DNA from: Rostratula benghalensis | Taxonomy: Eukaryota > Chordata > Aves > Charadriiformes > Rostratulidae | Direction: 5' to 3' | Assembly (NCBI GenBank): GCA_013399305.1 | Contig: VXAI01000039.1 | Span: forward strand, 4,516,372-4,580,371 | Length of the DNA: 64,000 nt | Shown here: piece by piece, positions 37,201 to 49,200 of the stretch | Numbering within the stretch: the first letter of the stretch is position 1 | Layout of the letters: each line of letters opens with the position of its first letter | Made by a program: the position numbers and the translations under genes | Notes under the pieces: generated by a model | What the model was told of the DNA's origin: nothing | Seen by the model: only the letters and a program-made list of their open reading frames with translations | Databases searched by the model: none

Positions 37201-40200
37201 TTAGGTGGGAGATCAGTGTGGCCTTGACTGAAGTCTGTTACGCATTTTGTTAAACCAATAACTATTAATAAGTTGTACTCTTACCCCTAAATGCAGTCCA
37301 TCCAGGCCAGGGGTGAAGCAATAGGACTGAGCACCAGTGCTGGGTGGCACTGCTTTATGCAGTAGTAGGGTTTTTTCCATTAATTCCAGCTTGTCGGTTA
37401 CATAACATGAAAAGCATTTTCTGCAACTGAACCTGAGGCCAAACAAACCTCTATGTTCTGATATGCAGAGCAAGTCCTTTTGGAATTAGGAAATAAAGTC
37501 TCTTGCCATCACAGCCACGAGCAGTTATGCTCCTCAGCCTCCTGTGGTAGTGTAAAGAGGAGAGTTGTGTGCCATGGTCTGTCTGTGAGGAATGGGCAGA
37601 TTCAGAGAGTTGTTCTGCTTCAAGTTGAATCTCAGTGGTACCTTGGTTTCAGCTACTAAATGACTTTCATTATAGCTGGAGATCAAGTCTCACTATGACC
37701 TATGATTGCTCTGTAAACCCTGAAACATATCAAAAGATAGGGGAAAATAATGGACAAATGTAAACCTTGTCTTTCAGTGACAAGAATTAAACTTTGGAAA
37801 AATTGTAAGTTATATTGACAGGAATAGGCCAAAAGGAATTGGGTTTGTGTTGTTTATATGAGAGAAAGATGAGAGGGCTTAAGCCTTGAGTTTATGAAAG
37901 GCTGTAGTAAAGAGGATGGTAATTGGTGGTTGTTTATTGCCACTGAGAGAATTGCACACAATAGTACAATTATATATCCTTGCAATAAGGATGATCCAGA
38001 CTGTGCATGAAGAAGGGAGTAAATTTAAGAGTAGTTAAGCATTGGAGCAGATTGCTGAGACAGAGTCTTGTGTTCCCTTTCTGGAAAACTTTGAAGAAAA
38101 CTTGGATGAAATTTGGTCTGGCTGTACCTGCCTGTGCATGAGTGACACTGAACTTAGATGCTCCTTTGAATTCCTTTTTTTTGGTCAGAGTTCTGTGGTT
38201 ACAACCTGATTCTTGTAAATGCTGAGTGAAAGATGTATTTGCCTGTTTCTTCACTTAAATAAGCCTGCAATGTAGTTAAGCACACTGTTTTAACATCTTG
38301 TGTTTCATAATCTGCAGCTGGTCCTCTTCAGAGTTTGACTTGAATGAAATCCGCCTAATAGTTTACCAGGACTGTGAGAGGAGAGGCAGACAGGTCTTAT
38401 TTGATTCCAAAGCAGTCCGCAAAATTGATGAAGCTGTGGTTCAGGTATGAAATGCTATTTTTCCTTTTGTCCTACTACTATTTTGATTGCCTTCCCAAAA
38501 GCAGGAATTTTAATATGACAGTGTCAACTTAATCTTACTTGTGATCTTTCCCTTGACCTCAGTTCTGTGATAGCTGCAACAAGAGTGTGTTTGAGTCCAA
38601 AAAGCCTATGAACAAGTATCTGGTATTTGTAATGTAAATATGGTAATGAAATTTAACCCAGACCTGATTTGCTCTTGAGCAAAGCAATCTATACCCATTT
38701 AAATGCAGTTTTTCCTTAGCCTTTTTAATGTTGACTGGGATTGCTTTTTGTTGCTAGCTTTGGTTGTGCAGTCCCATTGTTCCAGTGATGTCTAGCATGT
38801 CTCTAAACGTGCTTGTCTTCCTTTGGTGTTTGGATTAGCAAAGTTGTTGGCTCTATGTGAATTAAAACTATGCTTTGGCTAACCATGCCATAATGTGCAA
38901 GGCTGACACGTGGCACTACATGGCTATTTAAGTTTTGGTGACACATAGAAGCAAGATTAGATGCTGTCCAGATGCAATTTTTTTGTACTGTTCTCCAGGC
39001 ACGCAAATGCTTCAAGTAAACTTAAGTGATTGTTTAAGACACAATTTTTAAGACAAGTAAAACAACAATATTTTATGTTTTATGGTAGTTCTGTTTTTTT
39101 TTTTCCTTTTAGCTCTGTGGGGTTTTTCTGCTATACTGAATTATTTCAAATTTTTATTTGTTTTGAAGTTATTTCAGCAGCTTCAGCCTGTCAGACTAGC
39201 ATGGTTTATTGTAGAATCACAGGCTATATATGAATAGTTGTGACTTGCAGAAATTACTTATGAAGATGCTTAAAACCCATCAATATCTATTCCAGTCACA
39301 CTGCAAATATGCCATTGTGCTAAATCAGTAAGACTGAGCATCATCAGCTGATGAGTGATCATCTGCTTAAGAGGGTAAATGGGTCAGACTGGTCTGTTAA
39401 TCTTGCTCTCCCTTTCCTCCTCCTCCTTCCCTTCCCCCATCCCCCAGTCAAGGTCATTACTTTGTGTCTTACTGTGTGTTTTCAATCACCTTTGTGAGGA
39501 AGAAATATATTTCTGGCTTAATTTAAATACTCAAATTATTCCACTTGATTGAATACTGTAAAAGTTGACTACAAAATGTCCTATCAGAAGCTCTATGCAA
39601 GAATAACATAAAATGGATTATAACTTCCCTCATAACACACAATACAGCCTATAATCTGTTTTCTAGCCAGTCACTAGTCTAGGTACCCTCTTAAAACAGC
39701 CAGAGTATTCTGAGTGGCATGCTAACACATGGTCATTTGTTTGGTATATTATCAAATAGTGAGCCTGAAACTTGATTCATTCAAAGTTAAGGCAAAATTA
39801 CTCTCAAGCTGAGTCCTGTTTAAAGTCAAGAAAGTGTGTGCTTGTACTGTGCACTTATCTGTTTTACTGCAATACAGTAAAGCTTATTCACATTGAATAT
39901 CCAAATGTTTGTGTCTAAAGTACGCAATAAACTTACATGGGGGAACTAGCAAGTCTGTATTCCATTTCACTATGTTTGTTTAATACTGTGTTGCTTTTCA
40001 GTGTTCTTAATCTAATCTCCAGTTCTTTTTGCAGATGGCATGTAGCAGACCACATTTATTGGGCAATTTTGTCAATAGCTCATTCAACACATGAATACTG
40101 ACACTGGACTGGAGCATTTCTAAATTCTTAATGACAGTCACATCAGGATTAGATAAGAAATAGCACGTAAATAGTAAAAAAAAAATATGTACAAAACAAG

Positions 40201-43200
40201 TGCAAATATGGAATAAAATACAGAAGTATAGGAATTGACTACTTTTCCCACATTCTAGTAGGCTTATTTTTAAATCTGTAAAGGTGCTGTACTGTCACTT
40301 TCAAAAAATACCAACTTTTCAAAAAATGGCAGCTCTACTCCACTTCTCTTGGTTTATTCTTCTTTTTCTTCTGCATCTTTCCTCTTGCCCATTTCATCCT
40401 CTTGTCATTGTGACTCAAATAGTCTAAAAATCACTGCAGTTACTGCACTGAGTCCAAAAGATGGTTATGGCTGCTTTATACTAGCATCTAGGTTATTACT
40501 GTTTCTTTTGTCTGCTTGCTTGCTTTTTTCTGTAAACTCCCTACCGTGTACCTTGTTGACATCTAAAAAAAATTTAGTTGATCTCTGCTAATGCACATTC
40601 CCACTGAGGTAAGCCACGCTGGTACAGAATGAGACACTTTATTCTGATGTCCACCAAATGAATTTTTGCATTAATACACATTAAATACATATATATTAAG
40701 GGATTTTTATTTCTTAAATGTATACAAAGTTTGAGTGTGAGAGAAGCATTTGAAGCAGTTTTTATTGCTGCAAGGCTATGGTTTTGCTCCCTTCATATAA
40801 AACAATTCAAGGGCCTGTGAAAAGTATATTCAAAATAATGTGGCTCTTTTAACTGACATGTAATGGACATTCAAAATAAGGGAGGAAGCCGAAAAGAAAA
40901 CAAATTACTTTTTGTTCAAGAATCTCAATTAATTAAATGCAGCTTGCCTTATGAAACACATTTGAATAGTATTAATATAATATCTTTCTGAAAATTCCTT
41001 TACACCTTTCTGATAAGTTCTAAGCTGTTGTTAAAACAGTGACTTGAGAGTAATCTTTGAATTAAATCATCATCTGAATTTAAGCTTTCATTTGCTTTTT
41101 TTTCCCCCTACAACTCCTTTACACATTTAACAAATAGATTTTATAACCTGGTAATTTTACCACATGAGGCATTATTCACCCTTTGTTTTTGTTGCTTGTT
41201 CTTCTACTTAAGAAATCTGTTAATCAGTTGGGGAGCAAAAAGTTACATGCAATTTGAGTGATTGATTGTGCAGATGATTACAGAAATTGTTTGTAAGTAA
41301 CCCATAAGCTGAAATTTTGTTTACATAAATTTTGTCAAGTGTTACACAGAGCAATTAATAAGAATTGGGAGCCATCTTCTAGTGGAGCTTTACTACTCAG
41401 TGTGATATTATGAAAACTTGTCTGACAACATGAATGTGAGTGTAGTTCTGCACTTCCTCTGATGCTAGCTTTTTCAGAAATCTTTTAAAACAGATACGTA
41501 TTTGTTGAACCAAATAAGAGTGTCTTTTCTTTTTGTTGCTTACAAGTCACTTGAGAAAAGTCCTGCTGTGGTATATTTAGAGATGGAAGTTCCTGTATTT
41601 GCTTTTTTTCATCGTATTGCTCTATTTTTACATAGAAAATGGCAGAGGATGCTGCTGTAAAGACTTCTGCCAAGAACTGCCAAGCAAGCAATGGGAACAA
41701 CAGTATTTCTTCCCATAGTCCCTCAAGGAACTGTGTGCAAAATATCAAAGAACAGATACCGAAGTATCAGGTAATGTTCCTCACTTTTCTTGCTTGTATT
41801 TATCCCTTTTACTGAAGACGCTTGCGTATAAAAGCCTTAGCTTACGTGCATTTAATGACTGGTTATATTTCCAGTCTATAAATTAAGCTAAAATTAGCCT
41901 TGAGATATCTACCCTATCTCTAACATCTTAATCTACAAGAACATGCAGGTGCATCTTAACCTTTTGGTCTATCTTGGTCTTGTCTTTCAAAAAGTTACAA
42001 AAGGTACTCAATAGCATTATTATTTGTGAAAGTTATAAAAAGCCCTATGCCATTCTCTTGTTCCTGTTTTGAAAGATGTCTGCCTATGCTTCAAGTCAGT
42101 TCTGAAGAGGTTGATGAACATGGTATATTCAAAGTCCCTTTAGTCTGTCTTACTATGACATGGAATTTTTAAGACAACTATTTTTTTAGGTACTCTGGCT
42201 GTTTCTCAGTAAAAGCTCAAACTTTTCATCTAGAAAAATGTAATTTGAAGCATACGTAGATTGAAGTAGGACAAAATAAGATACTTAACTAGATGATAGG
42301 CAAATTCCTTCAGAATTAACAAACTTCTCTCCATATTTGCTAATGATCAGTTTGAAACAAAAAATCAATCTGGTTATACTAAGAGACATAGTTTTCATAA
42401 ATTACTTTCCAATCAAAAATGTTTCCAAGAAGCTTTCTAAATAAGGGCAGGGTAGGAAAATTTACTTATCTGAATGAGGAAGAAAGTTTGGTAATGAGAG
42501 ACAGTATAGTACTTGAGCATCCAGATCACAAAATCTAAGTCCTGTGAACACCTACAGTTTTGTCAAACACTCTGCTATATGGGAATGTTGCTGGACACAG
42601 CTATTTCTTGGGAAATGCAGTAGATCTTTTTTTTCCCTTGCTCTTGAAGGTCCCCCTGGAACGAGGATAACAATGCCCATCTAGTGAGCAAAACGGAGTA
42701 TGTTTTCCAGCTGTACTTGCTTCTACTTGCACTCAGTGTGTTAGAACCACACAGGATCTTAGTCCACATGGGAAACAGAGCTTACTTGTATTCTCCATTG
42801 AAAATGTAATGCTATGGTGTTATATTAAATTGAAATAGCATGCCAAGTTATTATTGACTTTGCTTTTCCCATATTGTCCGTGTAGTACACCAGACCAGCC
42901 TCTGATGTCAACATGCTTGGAGAAATGATGTTTGGCTCGGTGGCAATGAGTTACAAAGGCTCCACCTTGAAAATTCACTATATACGGTGAGTGTCCTTGT
43001 CTGTGATGCACTCTCCTGTCAGGCACTTGGAATTGATGACTCACTGAAATGACTGTTTATCCTTTCAGCTCTCCCCCGCAGCTGATGATAAGTAAAGTCT
43101 TCTCAGCCAGGGTAGGAAGCTTCAGTGGAAGCAACAATAAGTAAGAATACTTCTTTATTTATTTTTCTTCTCTGTTCAAATGCAGGTTTTTTTCCTTGTT

Positions 43201-46200
43201 TTTCCTTTTGTACTCCTCCTGTCACTGCTTCTAAATTTGACTTAGCCAAAGTGGAAAAGTCTAGTAGAAAATCAGAAATGGCAGCTGTGGAGAAGTCTCT
43301 TGATAGATCCTAACCAGGCCACCCAAATTTAAAAATTAAAATACCTCAGTTTCTGCATCTTAATTTGTCCAGGACATCCAATAAACTTCAGAGGCTAGGT
43401 GCTTTGGACTGTCAAAGCATCTGTCTCTTCCTGCTGCCAGGAGGGTGAAGAAGGTGAATGGTTTAAGAAAGCTTTGTGTTGCTGTTCCCCATTTCTGTTT
43501 CCTTTGACAGTGACAGAAGAGTTATTGTTTTCCATCTGCTCTGTTTTCCCTTTTTCCAGAAATGGGCAAATGTAAATAAGCTGAATCCCAAATGTGACAT
43601 TCAGAAAACTTACTGGTCCTTGAGTTTGGTTGCAAAGTTAACCTTCAGCCTTCTTTCTCTCCATAAAATGAACCTAATTCTCGAGCTGGTATTAATGCCT
43701 GTTAATCATGTTCTTAAAGAACACTGGCTTTCCCCCCTTTTTTTAGCTTGCAAGACAGCTTTGAATACATCAACCAAGATCCCAGCCTAGGAAAGCTGAG
43801 CTCGAATCAGAATGGTTTGGGAACCTGTCGCAGTGGAAGTAATTTAGGTAAATATTTCCAGGTTCTGTATCTGACAGTGACGCCATATGTTAGTTCACTT
43901 GTTTTGTTGGGTTTTTTTATGTGCATCACCTTTATTTTATTTTTTTACTTTTTTTGCATTGCATTTTCTCTACGTTGCTTTTGTTTCCTAGGTGTGTTAC
44001 AGCTGTGTAGCAGCAAACTGCTGCAGGGTGTGTCTGAAGGAGGTCCCCTCCGGCTCATCCGCAGTGCTTCTTTCTTTGCAGGTTTGTGTGGAATGCCAGC
44101 CACAGTGTGACCCATCCATGTGCACACACAAATCCAGCTCCTTCTGAATCCTTACAGGACATACATAATTTCTCTCTAGAAACAAAGGCCTAAAATAGTG
44201 ACAGCAGATAAATCTGATATACTTTAAGAACCTTCTTCCAAAAAAAAAAAATAATTAAATTTAACTGCTTTTTATTCATATTTATTTTCCAATTCCTGTG
44301 TTTAATTTTGAAGGTGTTTTTATACAGTGTTTAATAATGAATGAGCCCTTGTTTCTTAGGGAACTTATGTTTCCTGGCTTATTAGCTGGTTTCTTGCTGG
44401 TGTGCAGGTGTCTTGCTGGTGCACAGCTTTTTTTCCCCTCTTACCTCTTGCTACTTTTTTAATTTGATGGCAGCCATGCAAACTTCTTGAGTTAAATCTG
44501 GGAGGCTTTAAGGTTGTTTTTTTTTTTTATTTATTTAACAATAGCAATTTCTTTAGCTTTCAAAACTTTAAACTATGTAAAGTGTTCTTTCACAGGCATA
44601 CTGATGACCCATGCAGGTGGGTAGATCTTAAGCCTGATTAGTTCTGTTAATAGCAAAAATGTGAACTGGAATACCAATGCAGTTTCCTCACAGCGTTTGC
44701 AAATCTTGCATGCTCTACAATTTGAGTAACTCTGCATTACTAACACTTCAATGTAATACACCATAGGCCGAATGTTACTTACTGTAAGGCTTTGTGGATT
44801 GTAAATCTCTGCTTGGGGAGTGAATCAGAAGCTTAATGGACCTCATATTTGACTTTCATTATGATGTTAACCTGTGTAGAATGACAATATTGCACACACA
44901 AAAGTCAAGACGGGGGTACAAATAGCCCTCATTTTCGAAGCATATCTGATTATTTTTTTTAATAATGTAGACCATTCACATTCTTAAGCTTCTTAAAGAT
45001 GTTTTTAGATTGGGGCAAGTAACAAAATGTGTCTAGTAACACAATATTTTGTATTGGAATACTGTTTGCCACCGCCTCTATTCGCACCATACTGCTTATT
45101 TGTAGTAACGGTACAGGATGTAACTTTGCTGTTTTATGACCTTTAAACTTAAACCTCTTTTTCAATGCTGACAAATAGCATGATGAGTTATGTAATATCT
45201 TCTGTTGATCTGATCTGTTTGTTTTAGCACACAGCACGCCTGTTGACATGCCTAGCAGAGGACAAAATGAGGACAGGGACAGCGGGATTGCTCGGTCAGG
45301 TATCTGCTGTCTTGTTTGCCTACTTTTGTAATTACAATTAGAATCATAGAATGGTCCAGGCCATAAGAGACCTCTAGGGTCATGTAGTCCAACCTCCCTG
45401 TGGTCAACAGGGACATCCCCAACTAGGCTAGGTTGCCCAGGACCTTGTTGACCCTCACCTTGAATATCTGCAGGGAAGGGGCCTCAACCACCTCCCTGGG
45501 CAACCCATTCCAGTGTTCTACCACCCTCATATTAAAGAACCTATTCCTAATATCCAGTCTAAATCTGCTGTTCTCTCCAGCTTGCATTCTGCACCAATTC
45601 TTTGGTGCAGATTTTCACCTGAAATATAGGCACTTTGTGACCCATAAATGCCTTTTTTTTTTTTTGTTATTGACCTGGTAAACAGCTCTCTTAGCTCTCT
45701 TTTCTGCATTTCCCCTAAGCCTTGATGCAAGAATATTTGTAAAGATAATCTTTGGTTATAGAGATTGCTTTCTGGGTTCTTAACCAATTTATAATTTGGA
45801 GAAAGAACTGGCTGGAGCATTTGTTACAGCAAGAGGAGATATTTTTGCCCTGAATAGAAAAAGGAGGTAAGGACACCAGATCTGTCTATTATAATGGCAG
45901 GGCGACACCTCTTAGGATAGAATGCTTTTAATGAGAATAAGACAACTTTTAGTATGTTCTAGTAGGAAGGTTTTCTGACTTTATAAGAAAAGAATGTCCC
46001 CAGGCAGCAAGATTTATTTAAAATAATTGTCTTTTCTGTTGCAAGTTATGTGAAAACGATGAGCAAGCAAGAACAGTATTTGTGGGAATTTGTTCCCAGC
46101 TAGAGTATGAAGAGAAATATTCAACCAGTGCTCTTTCTAATTCAGGATATGTGGGATTTCTTGCTTTCTTAATAGCATCTCTGAGCAGTCTTCTGGTCAC

Positions 46201-49200
46201 TCCTTTTCCATCTCCAAGCTCTTCATCCTCATCTTCCAGCAGCTATCAACGTCGCTGGCTCCGAAGTCAGACAACCAGTTTAGAGAATGGAATTATTCCA
46301 AGGTGGTGAGTGCAACACCTTTCTTAAAACAGCTGTTTGGCAGCAATTTAAGCTGAATTTAAGCCTCTTTTCTTTAAAAATCCTGTTATTAAATGCTCTC
46401 AATTCAGTCTAGTTTCTGTGTGTGTTACATAAGATTACCAATATGCAAGTTTTGGCTGAACACAAACTGCAAGGCCCAATTTGAAACACACTTACTTTCT
46501 TTCAATGTACAGGCTGTGTCTGAAGCCACATTCTGAAAAGCAAATTAAACCGTGTCTGAAGGAGCAGAGCATCCTTTTGAGATGAAAGAGTTTGTAACAG
46601 CACCACTGCCGTAATTACATGATACTATGATGAAGTCTGGCTAGTGAGCAGTTACTGAAATTTCGGAGTAATAGCCCATGATGACTCTCTTGGCTGGTAC
46701 AGGATGTTCCTGATGTGACTTCTGCCAAAACAGGAAGAATAAAAAGAGCTGTGATCAAAAAGCTTGGCTTCTGTTTTGGAATTTTATTAGCTTTTGTAGC
46801 TCAGTGGTATAACAAAGCATGGAATGCAGCAGACTTTTTCATAGTTAATAAGCGAATTCTTGCCTTGTCAGTTGCAAAATAGCAAATGGTTCTTGATTAT
46901 CTGCTTGTATGTACTCATCCACCTGCACCCAGAAGCACCATGGAATTAGTGGAGAGCTACAAGAAATTCCTACTGTCTGGCCTCTCTTCCTCTCCAGTGT
47001 TTTCAGTTGAGAAGCTTAACAGCTGCCAGTTAAAATACGTGATCAGGGAACAACAAAACCAAAACCTTTTTGAAAAGACTTATTTCCCTGGTGTCAACAC
47101 TTGAAACTTTTTCCTGGACGTTCTTACTAAATTTTTAACATGAAGAATTGGGCAGTGATACTAATGTGGCATAAATCGTGCTTGCAGTTGAGAATAAGCC
47201 AGTAAACACTCTGCTTTCAGTAGATTGAAATAGCTTTTAGTCAAGTTTCCTAACAAAATAAGACTGTAAGCAGTACATACAAAAAAAAAAGGTAAATAAG
47301 GTAATTTCAGCCCAGTTTAAGAAGCCAAAGTTTCACAAACTGATGTTCCCTCAAAGTGTTACAAAATAACATTGTTTAGTGGAAAGTAGCCTTTTTGGAC
47401 TGCTTTTTCACTGTAGGAGAGTAGGTTGTGTTTCTTCCACATTGGAGAGTCTATCCTGGGCAAAGATACTGGAAACAAGACATTATTTCCACTATCTAGA
47501 ACTCACTCTTGAATTAGAGTTCTTTCTAAGCCAAAAAAGCTTCATCAGATACTCGTTTTGTGATTACTTGCTAGAGAAACAGTAGGCTTCTGGTTGAATA
47601 CTTCACTGGCAGCAGAGTTTGCTCTTCACTTTGTACAGCCAAGATTTTACAGTCTCTGTGACTGATGTTTTAGGCCAATAGCTCAAAGAAAATGAGATGT
47701 CTAGTTGGAACTCTATGTAGCCAATTGGCAGGCAAGCTAGATTAGCAGTTTTGAAAAGGCTTCTCACAGACCTAAATTCTTCAATTTCTGTTCCTGGGAA
47801 GCAGTACTTAAACTTGTGATGTTTCTTAGATGCTGACTGACCATCCTTTCCCAACTTCCTTGGGAATTTGTGTCTCTGCATGCAAGTTCCTGAAGTTCAA
47901 ATGAGGTTATGTTTTTGTCTTGAACTCTTGTTTCCCACAACCTTTTTTCTGGGGTTTTATTGTGTGTTTTTCCTGTATTCCTGGACTCATACCTCTATGA
48001 TGAGAAACTTCTGTATATTTAACTTTGTCAAACCACTTAAACTGCAAACCACTTATTTTTAGAATGAACTTAGAATGAATGTTTAGCACTCAGGCTTTCC
48101 TCTTGTTAATTGCTTCATAGTGGTCTATAAATGCCACAGGCTCCATTTCACAATAACTCTGATATGAAAACCCTTCAAACTTTTAATTACCACTTGCTGA
48201 TATTGCAGTCTTAACTTAAAGAAGCTTCAAATCCAAGCTATTTCCATATGAGCTACTGCTCGGAATGTCTCCAGTTGTGTTCTAACGGTTTTCTTGTCTG
48301 TTCTTGCCCTTTTCCCTTTATAGTTTCTCATTGTATTAAAAGCCATTAATTCAATTAAACTTCCTTCCAAAACATATTCTGGCCATACTATTTTAATTAT
48401 TAATGTATATACTTTTTAAAGCAGTGTTTTCAGTGAAATTGATCAAGAAACTTTAAATCCAGCAACATCAATATCTAGCAGTGTAATGCCAAGTATTTAT
48501 GAAGGATCAAGGTGAAGAGATTGCTACCTTTTTGTATAATCACAAAAAAATGTATCCTGGGCTGAGACTTGTGGATATCGTCCAAATCAGCTGCCTGTGC
48601 AAAGGACTGGCTTGGAATTTAGTTGAGGTTGCTGTGGAACTTGTCTGAGTAAGTCTTGAAAATCTCAAAGAATGGGGATTCCACAGCCTCTCTGGACAAG
48701 TGCCCTCTGGTGTATTGACCATTTTCCCCATATTTGGCATCATCTGCAAACTTACTGAAGGTGAATTTGATTGTCAAACTAGGCTAATAGGGAAGATATT
48801 GAGTGGTACTGATTGCAGTATCAATCCATGTATAATATTGAAAAGTGGCATACCTGTTGAAACAAATGTGGCAGAGCTATCAAGTCAATAAATAGAAGTT
48901 GAGGAAACAATGATGGATGTGGAAAAGTCACTGTGGTTTAGTTTTTGGTGGGTTTTTTTTTTTTGGCAGAAAACAAAGCATTTTAAACTGAGGTAAATCC
49001 AACTCTGTGCTAGGCACACATGCATTTGTAGGCATTATGTTTGTGTTCCCGCACTAATTACTGAGTGGTGACATTTTGTCTTCAGTTAAAATAGAAAATT
49101 TTGTTTTGCATGGTTAAATGTCTTAAAACATCTATCCTAAGATGCTGGAACAATATAGGTATCGTGTTTCCCAACTTCCCTCATGTGAGCAGTAGTACAG

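Larger units (their letters stand above)
16290..38317 (+). other. FNIP2: FNIP2 intron 1 (22 kb)
   Basis: This intron fills a third of the window. Apart from the CpG-island edge, a GC-rich patch near 27.5-27.85 kb, a 42-base tandem duplication, a G15 run and simple TG/TA sequence, I see only AT-rich DNA. No open frame in it looks like a known protein. No transposon of recognisable family was seen. Confidence 0.85.

Noticed and set aside
45433..45681. Open frames over intron 8 of FNIP2
   Set aside because: They lie in a CR1 fragment and its flank.
46789..46865. tRNA-like A-box (TGTAGCTCAGTGGTATAAC)
   Set aside because: No matching B-box GGTTCRANYCC and no acceptor-stem pairing is found downstream, so it is chance or a very decayed relic.
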